Shown here in pieces: positions 9,456 through 18,422 of a DNA stretch of 64,000 nt. Numbering within the stretch: the first letter of the stretch is position 1; each line of letters starts with the position of its first letter. The notes below the pieces were generated by a model. The model saw only the letters and a list, made by a program, of their open reading frames with translations. It was not told the DNA's origin and did not search any database. Location of the stretch: positions 1 through 64,000 of the forward strand of contig NZ_JAAMOX010000002.1 of the NCBI RefSeq assembly GCF_011758565.1, read 5' to 3'. Both the position numbers and the translations under genes were made by a program. The DNA is from Lysinibacter cavernae. Its GTDB lineage: Bacteria > Actinomycetota > Actinomycetes > Actinomycetales > Microbacteriaceae.

Positions 9456-10484
9456 CTAGCGTTTGAGGATGTTGCGAAGCGCCGGTTCGAGCTCCGGCCA
9501 TCGGAACTCAAATCCGCTCTCAACGAGCCGCTCCGGCAGCACCCAGCGGCTCTTCAACACCAGCTCTGGCTCCGTCCTGAGCACAAACATGGCTGGCTCA
9601 AGCATCCACCGGTGGGCGGTCAGGCCGACGGGCATCTTCACTATGCGTCGGAGGCTGCGCATGAGTGTCGTGTTGTCACGAGGGTTTGGCGAGGAGAGGT
9701 TGATGACTCCGTCGAGTGCTGGAGTATCGCGGATGTGCCACATGGCTCGCAGGACATCGTCCGTGTGAATCCAGCTGAACCGCTGGCGTCCGCGGGAGTC
9801 GTGCCAGTCGGGGCCAGTAGCGGTCGTTGGATGCGCGGCTGAGCCGGTTCCATGAGCGATGCCTCGATACCTGTTGGAACTGAAGAACCAGCGGCCGTCG
9901 CGCTGCGGCCCGCCAAGACCAACCCGAGCGAGTGTTGCAAGCATCTGGGTGGCAGGACCGTCGCCGAGGACGATGGCCATCCGAAGTGCGACGCGCCTGG
10001 TATTGGGCAGCTCTCCCTCAAAAAGTTCGCGTTCCCAGGCCCGAGCAACGTCGACCGAGAATCCTTTACCGAGCTCGCCGTCAGCCTCGGTCTGAGGACG
10101 GCCCATCGCATACCGGTAGATAGTGGCAGTGCTCGCGTTGAGCCACAGCGCCGGCGGTTCGGGCGAAGCAGCAATAGCTTCGCGGAGCGCCCTGGTCGTC
10201 TCAACCCGTGAGCGCAAGACCTCGTTGCGGTTGGCATCCGTGTAGCGGCAGTTGACGCTCTTGCCTGCAAGGTTAACGAGCAGATCGGAACCGTCGATCA
10301 CTCGCTGGATGCCGGCGCTGTCGCCCCAGCGAGCATCCCCGCCGGCCCTGCTGATGGTGCGGACCTGGTAGCCCTGAGCCGTGAGGTCGGCGATGACGGC
10401 CTGCCCGATAAAACCAGAACCGCCGGCCACAACCGCCACCCCCGCTCGTGCGGTGGCGGCCGTTGTGCCGGCGGTGTTGGTCAT
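9456..10484 (-). CDS. TIGR01777 family NAD-dependent epimerase/dehydratase-like protein
   Basis: The protein has 342 residues. It opens with an NAD(P)-binding Rossmann motif (VVAGGSGFIGQAV), continues with LVNLAGKSVNCRYTDANR, the family marker, and has a DUF1731-like C-terminal segment (LPERLVESGFEFRWPELEPA). The active-site tyrosine appears as ATIYRYAMGRPQTE, the position where the family usually has TGIYG, so catalytic competence is unclear. It starts two bases after the nrdF stop and is probably cotranscribed with the ribonucleotide reductase operon, although its function is unknown. Confidence 0.88.
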   Translation of the reverse strand: MTNTAGTTAATARAGVAVVAGGSGFIGQAVIADLTAQGYQVRTISRAGGDARWGDSAGIQRVIDGSDLLVNLAGKSVNCRYTDANRNEVLRSRVETTRALREAIAASPEPPALWLNASTATIYRYAMGRPQTEADGELGKGFSVDVARAWERELFEGELPNTRRVALRMAIVLGDGPATQMLATLARVGLGGPQRDGRWFFSSNRYRGIAHGTGSAAHPTTATGPDWHDSRGRQRFSWIHTDDVLRAMWHIRDTPALDGVINLSSPNPRDNTTLMRSLRRIVKMPVGLTAHRWMLEPAMFVLRTEPELVLKSRWVLPERLVESGFEFRWPELEPALRNILKR

Positions 10485-10486
10485 GG

Positions 10487-11494
<1,008 letters not shown>

Positions 11495-11543
11495 TTATGG
11501 CCGGTGGCGTGACGTTCGATGCACCTGCGCTGGGCAGGGGCTG

Positions 11544-11571
11544 GGTTGGGAGCGCTCTTGTGCCCCCAACC
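11544..11571 (-). other. Inverted repeat in the nrdE-nrdF spacer
   Basis: GGTTGGG at 11544-11550 pairs with CCCAACC at 11565-11571 across a 14-base loop, between the nrdE stop and the nrdF start. It could be an RNA processing or partial-attenuation element that sets NrdE:NrdF dosage, but there is no T-run. Confidence 0.4.
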
Positions 11572-11578
11572 GTCGGCT

Positions 11579-13723
11579 TTACAGCATGCAGCTGACGCAG
11601 CCCTCAACCTCGGTGCCCTCAAGCGCAAGCTGGCGGAGACGGATGTAGTAGATCGTCTTGATGCCCTTGCGCCATGCGTAGATCTGCGCCTTGTTGATGT
11701 CGCGGGTGGTCGCCGTGTCCTTGAAGAACAGCGTGAGCGACAGGCCCTGGTCAACGTGCTGGGTTGCGGCGGCGTAGGTGTCGATAACCTTCTCTGCCCC
11801 AACCTCGTAGGCGTCCTGGTAGTACTCGAGGTTGTCGTTAGTCATGAACGGAGCCGGGTAGTACACGCGGCCGATCTTGCCCTCTTTACGGATCTCAATC
11901 TTCGAGGCGATTGGGTGAATCGACGAAGTCGAGTAGTTGATGTACGAGATCGAACCGGTTGGCGGAACCGCTTGCAGGTTCTGGTTGTAGATGCCGTGCT
12001 CCTGGATGGATGCCTTGAGCTCTGACCAGTCCTGCTGGGTTGGGATGTGCACGCCTGAGGTCTCGAAGAGTCCCGCAACCTTTTCGGTTGCCGGCAGCCA
12101 CTCTTGATCGGTGTACTTGTCGAAGAACTCACCTGATGCGTAGGTGGAGTCTGCGAAGCCGTCGAAGGTCTGCTTGCGCTCGATCGCGATGAGGTTCGAG
12201 GCACGCAGGGCGTGGAATACCACCGTGTAGAAGTAGATGTTGGTGAAGTCGATGCCCTCTTCTGAACCGTAGTAGATCCGCTCGCGGGCGAGGTATCCGT
12301 GCAGGTTCATCTGGCCGAGGCCGATGGCGTGCGACATGTCGTTGCCGTTTTCGATCGACGGAACCGACGAGATGTGGCTCATGTTGCTCACGGCGGTAAG
12401 GCCGCGGATGGCCGTCTCAACGGTCTTGCCGAAGTCTCCACCGTCCATCGAGGCCGCGATGTTCATCGAGCCGAGGTTGCAGGAGATGTCTTTACCAATC
12501 ACGTCGTAGCCGAGGTCGTCGGTGTACGTCGTTGGGGTGTTGACCTGCAAGATCTCGGAGCACAGGTTTGACATGTTAATGCGGCCCTTGATGGGGTTGG
12601 CGCGGTTAACGGTGTCTTCGTACATGATGTATGGGTAGCCAGATTCAAACTGGATCTCGGCGAGCGTCTGGAAGAACTCGCGGGCGTTGATCTTGGTCTT
12701 GTGGATGCGCGCGTCGTCGACCATCTCGTGGTACTTCTCGGTGACCGAGATGTCAGAGAAGGGCACGCCATAGACGCGCTCAACGTCGTAGGGCGAGAAG
12801 AGGTACATGTCCTCGCCGTTTTTGGCAAGCTCAAACGTGATGTCTGGTACAACAACGCCAAGCGAGAGGGTCTTGATGCGAATCTTCTCGTCGGCGTTTT
12901 CACGCTTGGTGTCGAGGAAGTTGAGGATGTCAGGGTGGTGTGCGCTGAGGTACACCGCTCCGGCTCCCTGCCGAGCGCCAAGCTGGTTGGCGTAGCTGAA
13001 GGAGTCTTCGAGCAGCTTCATGATCGGGATGATGCCGCTTGACTGGTTCTCGATCTTCTTGATGGGGGCGCCAGCCTCACGGATGTTGGTCAGAGCAAAT
13101 GCCACGCCGCCGCCGCGCTTCGAGAGCTGAAGGGCCGAGTTGATCGAGCGTCCAATCGACTCCATGTTGTCTTCGATGCGGAGCAGGAAGCACGAGACAA
13201 GCTCGCCGCGCTGCTTCTTACCGGAGTTGAGGAAGGTTGGCGTTGCCGGCTGGAAGCGACCGCTGATGATTTCGTCAACGAGCGCGTCGGCAAGCTTGGT
13301 GTCGCCCTGGGCGAGGCCAAGCGCCACCATCACAACGCGGTCTTCGTAGCGCTCAAGGTAGCGCTTTCCGTCGAAGGTCTTGAGCGTGTAAGAGGTGTAG
13401 AACTTGAACGCACCGAGGAACGTCGGGAAGCGGAACTTCTTGGCGTAAGCCCGGTCGTAGAGCGAGGAAATGTACTCGAAGGAGTACTGATCGAGTACGG
13501 CCTTCTCGTAGTAGTCGTTCTCAACGAGGTATTCAAGCTTTTCGGAGAGCGAGTGGAAGAAAACGGTGTTCTGATTGACGTGTTGCAAGAAGAACTGGCG
13601 CGCAGCCTCACGGTCTTTCTCAAACTGGATTTCTCCGTTTGGGCCGTACAGGTTGAGCATCGCGTTGAGCGAGTGGTAATCCATCTGCCCGCTCTGGGGG
13701 GCATCGATTACTGTTGTTTCCAA
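11579..13723 (-). CDS. nrdE: Class Ib ribonucleotide reductase, alpha (catalytic) subunit
   Basis: The protein has 714 residues from a TTG start at 13723, chosen because it follows a GGAAG site by four bases and gives the usual NrdE length (METTVIDAP then [15 protein letters not shown]). A shorter start at ATG 13684 is possible but has no ribosome site. Family landmarks are the N-terminal ATP-cone-like segment, the [14 protein letters not shown] loop, [18 protein letters not shown] with a redox cysteine, [10 protein letters not shown] with the catalytic Cys and Glu, and the C-terminal thiol tail EGCVSCML that is re-reduced by NrdH. The start lies inside the end of nrdI, a 16-base overlap suggesting translational coupling. 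Confidence 0.97.
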   Translation of the reverse strand: METTVIDAPQSGQMDYHSLNAMLNLYGPNGEIQFEKDREAARQFFLQHVNQNTVFFHSLSEKLEYLVENDYYEKAVLDQYSFEYISSLYDRAYAKKFRFPTFLGAFKFYTSYTLKTFDGKRYLERYEDRVVMVALGLAQGDTKLADALVDEIISGRFQPATPTFLNSGKKQRGELVSCFLLRIEDNMESIGRSINSALQLSKRGGGVAFALTNIREAGAPIKKIENQSSGIIPIMKLLEDSFSYANQLGARQGAGAVYLSAHHPDILNFLDTKRENADEKIRIKTLSLGVVVPDITFELAKNGEDMYLFSPYDVERVYGVPFSDISVTEKYHEMVDDARIHKTKINAREFFQTLAEIQFESGYPYIMYEDTVNRANPIKGRINMSNLCSEILQVNTPTTYTDDLGYDVIGKDISCNLGSMNIAASMDGGDFGKTVETAIRGLTAVSNMSHISSVPSIENGNDMSHAIGLGQMNLHGYLARERIYYGSEEGIDFTNIYFYTVVFHALRASNLIAIERKQTFDGFADSTYASGEFFDKYTDQEWLPATEKVAGLFETSGVHIPTQQDWSELKASIQEHGIYNQNLQAVPPTGSISYINYSTSSIHPIASKIEIRKEGKIGRVYYPAPFMTNDNLEYYQDAYEVGAEKVIDTYAAATQHVDQGLSLTLFFKDTATTRDINKAQIYAWRKGIKTIYYIRLRQLALEGTEVEGCVSCML

Positions 13724-14109
13724 AATTCTTCCAATCCATCGTGGACGACCTGAACGTCGTCGGGAGTTCCAAATACTTCGAAGCGGTACATGTGCGGAAC
13801 CGCACATTTCCTGCCGATAATGTCACCGGCGAGGCAGTACGCCTCACCAAAGTTGGTATTACCCGCACCGATGACACCGCGGATCAAACCGCGGTTGTGC
13901 TCATCATTTAAGAAACGGATGACCTGCTTGGGAACCGCTTTGGTGCTCGGGCCCCCACCATAGGTGGGAACAACAAGTACGTAAGGGTCTTTCACTTGGA
14001 GGGGCTCGTCACGGGGGTAGAGCGGGATTCGCTGGGCAGGCAAGCCCAACTTGGTTATGAAACGATGCGTGTTGCCAGAGACGCTCGAGAAGTAGACCAG
14101 ATTACTCAT
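13708..14109 (-). CDS. nrdI: Flavodoxin-like ribonucleotide reductase activator
   Basis: The protein has 133 residues, the normal NrdI length. It begins [15 protein letters not shown], the FMN phosphate-binding loop, and has VVPTYGGG and the [19 protein letters not shown] motif of the family. NrdI supplies the oxidant needed to assemble the dimanganese-tyrosyl radical cofactor in NrdF. It is read from ATG 14109 and overlaps the nrdE start. Confidence 0.96.
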   Translation of the reverse strand: MSNLVYFSSVSGNTHRFITKLGLPAQRIPLYPRDEPLQVKDPYVLVVPTYGGGPSTKAVPKQVIRFLNDEHNRGLIRGVIGAGNTNFGEAYCLAGDIIGRKCAVPHMYRFEVFGTPDDVQVVHDGLEEFWKQQ

Positions 14110-14301
14110 CTACAGTCATCTCCATTTGTTCTATAGAGTTACGTTTCCGAGGCAGGCACCTGATCGGTGCAACTTCAGACCTGTTATCTCATTCAGAGTG
14201 GCTATGCCGCCTGAACGTTGTGGTTCGCAATGAAGACGTGTGCTCATCGTGGACTGTGTACCCGACGCGCGCCTGCCAACTGCGAAGTAATTCGATTCGT
14301 T

Positions 14302-14535
14302 TTAGCTCAAGCGTGAAGCGAGCTCTTCGATCTTGTCTGGGCGGAAACCTGACCAGTGCTCACCATCGGCTACAACAACCGGAGCCTGCAGGTAGCCAAG
14401 CTCTTTGACGGTCTCAAGCGCCTTCTCGTCAACGGAGAGGTCGAGGATTTCGTAGTCGATGCCCTTGTTGTCGAGCGCGCGGTAGGTCGCGGTGCACTGG
14501 ACGCAAGAAGGCTTGGTGTAAACGGTAATCGACAT
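14302..14535 (-). CDS. nrdH: Glutaredoxin-like electron donor for class Ib ribonucleotide reductase
   Basis: The protein has 77 residues from ATG 14535, with AGGGA eight bases upstream; an in-frame ATG at 14544 lies too near that site. The active-site dithiol is CVQC in VYTKPSCVQCTATYRAL, followed by APVVVADGEHWSGFRPDKI, typical of NrdH redoxins that take electrons from thioredoxin reductase. It is the first gene of the operon; a 192-base gap with no visible gene separates it from nrdI. Confidence 0.96.
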   Translation of the reverse strand: MSITVYTKPSCVQCTATYRALDNKGIDYEILDLSVDEKALETVKELGYLQAPVVVADGEHWSGFRPDKIEELASRLS

Positions 14536-14660
14536 GGCATTCATCCCTAATAAAGAAGTGAGTGTTTCGGCTTGTATATGTGGGTTGTCTTGACCCCCAA
14601 AGGTCAAGTAATTTACCCGAGGATCGTGCGTTTGTGGGTGTACCCAACATCGCTCTTCAA

Positions 14661-14710
14661 TACTACATATAGGTTCCGACATTCGGAACAACCACTAGAT
14701 GATGTAGTTA
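14661..14710 (-). promoter_or_regulatory. Proximal NrdR-like box pair in the nrdH promoter
   Basis: Box 1 (14661-14674, TACTACATATAGGT) and box 2 (start 14693, CACTAGATGATGTAGTT) resemble the NrdR consensus of CACTA-N4-TAGTG. Their starts lie 32 bases apart, three helical turns, the spacing known for NrdR sites. Box 2 has a poorer right half. They lie about 130-160 bases upstream of nrdH and overlap a plausible -10 (TAGTAT on the minus strand). Confidence 0.65.
14673..14689. promoter_or_regulatory. 17-bp perfect palindrome between the proximal NrdR boxes
   Basis: GTTCCGA-CAT-TCGGAAC is a perfect inverted repeat positioned exactly between the two proximal NrdR-like boxes. It does not match the usual actinobacterial LexA box (TCGAAC-N4-GTTCGA). 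It may bind another regulator of the nrd operon. Confidence 0.5.
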
Positions 14711-14721
14711 CACGAATGTAG

Positions 14722-14849
14722 TTTTCCACCGGTTATCCACGAGTTATCCACCGATCATCAACAGCAGAACGACCCCAAAACAGCGCGATCTCAGGCGTGT
14801 TGCGAAAACTATCCACAGGCCCGCCTGGACGGAAATATTTTGGTCCACA
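14722..14849 (+). promoter_or_regulatory. Cluster of DnaA-box-like sequences upstream of nrdH
   Basis: Five sites in one orientation resemble the DnaA 9-mer TTRTCCACA: TTTTCCACC (14722-14730), TTATCCACG (14733-14741), TTATCCACC (14744-14752), CTATCCACA (14809-14817) and TGGTCCACA (14841-14849). Two lie 11 bases apart, one helical turn. DnaA control of ribonucleotide reductase genes is established in E. coli and B. subtilis, which makes a regulatory role plausible here. No dnaA or dnaN gene is near, so an origin is unlikely. Confidence 0.6.
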
Positions 14850-14872
14850 AACCCATCCCGGCGTGTCGCAAC

Positions 14873-14918
14873 CACTACACCTAGTGTCCAGACCTCCACC
14901 CAACCACTAGGCGTAGTA
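14873..14918. promoter_or_regulatory. Distal NrdR-like box pair
   Basis: CACTACACCTAGTG (14873-14886) is a perfect CACTA-N4-TAGTG palindrome. CACTAGGCGTAGTA (14905-14918) matches all but one base. Their starts are 32 bases apart, the same as the proximal pair and as known tandem NrdR boxes. They lie about 340-380 bases from nrdH and no forward-strand gene follows, so a second, distal promoter or a repression loop is possible. Confidence 0.7.
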
Positions 14919-14930
14919 AATCGGCCAATT

Positions 14931-15104
14931 TCATTGAAAAATCAAGACTTTTGAGCACTGCGAGAGGAAACAACCCCGCTCGCAGGGCAGACAGGCACAC
15001 TCTTCGACAAGCGTTCCGTCAACCGAGACGTCCCGACCAAGAGCGGCAATCTCCGCAGGGATCTCTAGAATCGTCTCGCGCTCAATCCACCATCGGCTGG
15101 CCAC
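14931..15104 (-). CDS. Possible small Cys-rich protein (57 residues), uncertain
   Basis: A GTG-started frame at 15104 encodes 57 residues with a C-terminal cysteine cluster (ECACLPCERGCFLSQC). Codon usage resembles coding sequence in the middle part (ETILEIPAEIAALGRDVS), but the ribosome site is weak and no family is recognised. It could also be the remnant of a longer gene. It sits between the SIP gene and the nrd control region on the same strand. Confidence 0.3.
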   Translation of the reverse strand: MASRWWIERETILEIPAEIAALGRDVSVDGTLVEECACLPCERGCFLSQCSKVLIFQ

Positions 15105-15152
15105 ACAAGATTCACCCGCAACTCCGGATCGATGAACGGGTGGTCACTGCGG

Positions 15153-15632
15153 CTAGGCCGTCGACCCGTAGCTTGCTTGCAGCTCGTCTTGCAGATCTCG
15201 ACTGTACGGACTGTGGCGGATACCAATCCACATGCAGTGCTCCGGCAGGGCTACGCCCGAATCCGCAGGGCGCATTTCGCTCAGCCAGGCGCGAGCCGCA
15301 ACAGCCGCGGCCTGACCCGGCGCCGCGCAGCGCCCGGTGAGAGGATCACCTTCGCGCTCGTTGCGAGCAAGCCAGGTCACACCAACATGCTGCGGAACCC
15401 AGAACGGTCGAACGAAGTTGCGGTCGAATACCTCAACAAACACCTGTCCGCGGACCCAGCCGGGCAGAGCTTCAAGGATGTCACGAATCTCGGGGAGATC
15501 CATTTCGTCGCCAACGATCAGAATGTCGGTGGCAGTTTTAGGGTTCCAGCCGACGTGGCCGTGAACCGCCGTGTCATCATGCAACTCGGATACCTCGGGA
15601 AGCGAGAATTCGGGCAGGGGCAATTCGGGCAT
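15153..15632 (-). CDS. SIP-domain protein (siderophore-interacting protein C-terminal domain)
   Basis: The protein has 159 residues from ATG 15632, with GGGAG nine bases upstream; a longer frame to 15713 has no such site. It shows the NAD(P)H-binding half of siderophore-interacting reductases: DILIVGDEMDLPEIRDILE, VFVEVFDR, and a C-terminal stretch of the family. The N-terminal FAD-binding barrel is absent, so it is a stand-alone SIP domain and probably needs a partner flavoprotein. A good DtxR/IdeR box lies about 90 bases upstream, so expression should rise when iron is scarce. The FprA-type reductase gene lies just upstream on the same strand. Confidence 0.85.
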   Translation of the reverse strand: MPELPLPEFSLPEVSELHDDTAVHGHVGWNPKTATDILIVGDEMDLPEIRDILEALPGWVRGQVFVEVFDRNFVRPFWVPQHVGVTWLARNEREGDPLTGRCAAPGQAAAVAARAWLSEMRPADSGVALPEHCMWIGIRHSPYSRDLQDELQASYGSTA

Positions 15633-15722
15633 AACAAAGCACTCCCATCGTGAGGGATAGAACAGCAGAAGACTGTGGTGAGGGCCGACCTGCGGTAGCC
15701 GGCCCTCACTCACAATCCTAAC

Positions 15723-15741
15723 TTAGGTCAGGCTTACCTAA
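15723..15741. promoter_or_regulatory. DtxR/IdeR iron box
   Basis: TTAGGTCAGGCTTACCTAA is a 19-bp palindrome matching the DtxR/IdeR consensus at 17 of 19 positions. It lies upstream of the SIP gene and probably represses it when iron is plentiful. Confidence 0.88.
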
Positions 15742-15781
15742 CAAGTGCTTTCGTGAAATTCGTGTCGTCACGTGACTCGCA

Positions 15782-15841
15782 ATCGACCTGACGCAAAAAT
15801 GACTCTGCCCGCAAAAATAGACTCATTTGGGTCAGGTCGAT
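15782..15841. repeat. Intergenic long hairpin (nested inverted repeat)
   Basis: Outer arms ATCGACCTGAC and GTCAGGTCGAT are perfect. Nested inner arms (AAATGA-C-TCT and AGA-C-TCATTT) follow the same symmetry around a loop at 15807-15818. It lies 22 bases after the fprA stop and could end that transcript, but has no T-run. Its design resembles the hairpins at 36963, 43259 and 48421. Confidence 0.65.
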
Positions 15842-15862
15842 CGTTAACAGCCGCGGAGAACG

Positions 15863-17230
15863 CTACCCCTCGCGCGAAATACGAATCATCTCGTCGCGCG
15901 GCACAACCTTAATGCGGGGGCGCTCGACAGCCTCACCACGAGCAATCTCGTGCTCATCCAGACGGTGCCAGCCCTCGACGGTTGTGTATTCAATCCCACG
16001 CGACTCAAGCAGCTCGGTCACGCCTTGCTCAGAAGGATCCTCAGGAGTCCACCAGTTCACCTGGTCTTGCGTGAGGTGACTCAGGGTCTCCATCGCGTCA
16101 GATTTGGTGTGGCCGATAAGCCCAACTGGACCGCGCTTGATCCAGCCGGTTGCGTAGATGCCGGGCATAATTTCGCCATCGGTACCAATAACTTGGCCCT
16201 CGTTGTTCGGAATCACACCACGCTGATCGTCAAACGGGATGCCATCAACGGGCGAGCCGAAGTAGCCAACGGCGCGGTAGATCGATTGGATGGGAATCTC
16301 GCGAATCTCCCCAGTGCCAACTACTCCACCCTCACCGTCTGGCGTGGTGCGCTCGTAACGGATAGCACTCACGACTGGGCCGTTGCCCGTGTCGGTGCCA
16401 ACAACCTCAAGCGGCTTGGCGTAGAAGTGCAGGTGCAGTCGGCGGGATGCCGCGCCAACCTCACGCTCGCGCCACTGGTTCATCACGCGATTGATAACCA
16501 TGACCTGCTTATTGCTGGCGATGGCAGCCTCTGCCGCCGGATCAAACTGCTCAAAGTCTTCGTCGTAGACGATCATGTCGACGTCGCGCAACTCACCGAG
16601 CTCGCGGAGCTCAAGCGGCGTGAACTTCACGTGCGCTGGACCCCTTCGGCCAAAGATGTGCACATCGGTGACCGGGTTCTTGCTGAGCCCCTCGTACACG
16701 TTGTCCGGCAGCTCGGTTGGCAGCAGGTCGTCGGCGTGCTTGATGAGCATGCGAGAGATATCGAGTGCAACGTTACCGTTGCCGATCACGGCGATCGACT
16801 CGGCTTCGAGCGGCCACGTGCGCGGAACATCCGGGTGTCCATCAAACCAGCTCACGAAGTCAGCGGCGCCATAGGAGCCTGGAAGTTCGATGCCGGGGAT
16901 GTTCAGGTCGGCATCCTTGATGGAACCCGTCGAAAAGATAACGGCGTTGTAGTGCTTCTTGAGATCGTCAAGCGTGATATCGGTGCCGTAGTGCACGTTA
17001 CCGAAGTAACGAATGTCTCCACCATCGAGCACCTCACGAAGGGCATTGATAATGCCCTTGATGCGCGGGTGGTCTGGAGAAACACCGTAACGCACGAGCC
17101 CGTACGGCGCAGGCAGGTGCTCAAACAGGTCGATTGACACGTCGAAGTCACGTTCGGCTTTGACCAGGAGGTCGGCGGCGTAAATACCCGCGGGTCCGGC
17201 ACCAACGATTGCAAGCCTGAGCTTCGTCAT
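15863..17230 (-). CDS. fprA: NADPH-ferredoxin reductase, FprA/adrenodoxin reductase family
   Basis: The protein has 455 residues, almost the same as mycobacterial FprA (456). ATG 17230 is preceded by AAGGAAG. The FAD-binding motif RLAIVGAGPAGIYAADLL opens the protein, followed by HLPAPYGLVRYGVSPDHPR, the NADP motif SIAVIGNGNVALDISRML and FGRRGPAHVKFTPLELREL, and the C-terminal IYATGWIKRGPVGLIGHTKS. The enzyme passes electrons between NADPH and ferredoxin. It lies downstream of hepT and menG on the same strand (94-base gap) and upstream of the iron-regulated SIP gene. Confidence 0.95.
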   Translation of the reverse strand: MTKLRLAIVGAGPAGIYAADLLVKAERDFDVSIDLFEHLPAPYGLVRYGVSPDHPRIKGIINALREVLDGGDIRYFGNVHYGTDITLDDLKKHYNAVIFSTGSIKDADLNIPGIELPGSYGAADFVSWFDGHPDVPRTWPLEAESIAVIGNGNVALDISRMLIKHADDLLPTELPDNVYEGLSKNPVTDVHIFGRRGPAHVKFTPLELRELGELRDVDMIVYDEDFEQFDPAAEAAIASNKQVMVINRVMNQWREREVGAASRRLHLHFYAKPLEVVGTDTGNGPVVSAIRYERTTPDGEGGVVGTGEIREIPIQSIYRAVGYFGSPVDGIPFDDQRGVIPNNEGQVIGTDGEIMPGIYATGWIKRGPVGLIGHTKSDAMETLSHLTQDQVNWWTPEDPSEQGVTELLESRGIEYTTVEGWHRLDEHEIARGEAVERPRIKVVPRDEMIRISREG

Positions 17231-17323
17231 GTCTTCCTTTACTGCGCCCCGGAAGAGCGCTCCTGTTGTGTTCTGCTCGTTCAGTGTGGTCGTCTGCACC
17301 AAGGGGTGCACCGCAGCGACGAC

Positions 17324-18421
17324 CTAGTGCGTGCGGTGGATGATCGTGTCAGCCAGTTTCACGAGGGAGTCTTTAATCTGCCCCTCAGGCAGCTGGTCGA
17401 GTGCAGCAATCGCTTCGTTGCCCCAACGCTCGGCAACGCGCTCGGTCTCGCGCGTTACCTCGTGCTCGCGCAGCGCCGTCACCACGGCGTCGAAGTCTTC
17501 GTCATTCTGGTCTTCAATGACTCCGCCAAGCGCCGCGATCTCTTCGGCCGCAATGGCTTTCTGCACCTCTGCGTCGATGCAAGCAAGCAGTTCGGCATCG
17601 GCGGCGTTGGTCTCCGCGCTCTTGCGCAGCAGGAGCAGCGGGAGCGTCACAACGCCAGCGCGAAGGTCGGTTCCCGCTCGCTTACCGGTTTCGTCAACCG
17701 CGGGCGAAAGATCGATCACGTCGTCGATGAGTTGGAAGGCAACACCGAGCTTATTGCCGTAGTCAACAACGGGCTGCTCAAACTCGGACGGAGCGTTTGA
17801 AAAAACAACACCCATCTGGGCAGACAACGAGATCAGCGATCCGGTCTTGTCGGCAAGAACCGTGAGATAGTGCTCGATGGGATCTTCGCCGGCGGCCGGC
17901 CCAACGGTTTCATGCAGCTGGCCGAGGCACAGGCGCTCGAACGTATCTGCCTGGAGCTCAATGGCACGGGCACCAAGCGTAGAGATCAGTTTGCTCGCCC
18001 GCGCGAAGAGCAGGTCGCCCGCAAGAATTGCAACGTTATTCGACCAGGCCATGTGGGCGCTCGTAATGCCGCGACGCAGCATCGCCTCATCCATGACGTC
18101 ATCGTGATAGAGCGAGGCCAGGTGGGTAATCTCAATGGCGCGGGCCGCTGCGAGCACCTGATCGTTCACGCCGTCGCCAAGCTCCGCCGCAAGGAGGGTC
18201 AGCCGGGGCCGCACTCGCTTGCCACCGGCATCAAGAAGGTATCTGGCAGTAGCATCGGCAACCGGCGAGGTGAAGGATACGTCGTTGCGCAGTCCCTCTT
18301 CGATGAGCACAAGATTGCGCTCAACGCGGTCGGAAAGCTCTTGCTCTGCCACTGACAGGAGATTGTCGGAGCTGGCAGCGCCTTGGCCTGGCTGATCGTC
18401 GAGAGCTGACACCTGTTCCAC
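17324..18421 (-). CDS. All-trans polyprenyl diphosphate synthase (menaquinone side chain)
   Basis: The protein has 365 residues from GTG 18421, three bases after the menG stop region (TAAC-GTG) with AGG five bases upstream. It has both aspartate-rich motifs of trans-prenyltransferases: the first as SLYHDDVMDEAMLRRG and the second as FQLIDDVIDLSPAVDETGK, plus GGKRVRPRL for substrate binding. It condenses isopentenyl diphosphate into the long isoprenoid that MenA attaches to the naphthoquinone ring. The chain length cannot be read. It is cotranscribed with menG. Such genes are often called hepT, ispB or grcC. Confidence 0.94.
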   Translation of the reverse strand: MEQVSALDDQPGQGAASSDNLLSVAEQELSDRVERNLVLIEEGLRNDVSFTSPVADATARYLLDAGGKRVRPRLTLLAAELGDGVNDQVLAAARAIEITHLASLYHDDVMDEAMLRRGITSAHMAWSNNVAILAGDLLFARASKLISTLGARAIELQADTFERLCLGQLHETVGPAAGEDPIEHYLTVLADKTGSLISLSAQMGVVFSNAPSEFEQPVVDYGNKLGVAFQLIDDVIDLSPAVDETGKRAGTDLRAGVVTLPLLLLRKSAETNAADAELLACIDAEVQKAIAAEEIAALGGVIEDQNDEDFDAVVTALREHEVTRETERVAERWGNEAIAALDQLPEGQIKDSLVKLADTIIHRTH

Positions 18422-18422
18422 G

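Noticed and set aside
12324-12571. Forward open frames over nrdE
   Set aside because: They are shadows of nrdE, which is long and fully conserved on the minus strand.
14722-14849. DnaA-like boxes as a chromosomal replication origin
   Set aside because: There is no dnaA, dnaN or gyrase gene nearby, no AT-rich unwinding region, and the boxes are all in one direction next to the nrd promoter. Regulation of nrd is simpler.
14951-15340. A 129-codon forward frame upstream of the SIP gene
   Set aside because: It is rich in Arg, Pro and Gln, has no ribosome site and overlaps the SIP coding sequence on the other strand.
15950-17137. A 395-codon forward frame over fprA
   Set aside because: It is a shadow of the strongly conserved FprA gene on the other strand.
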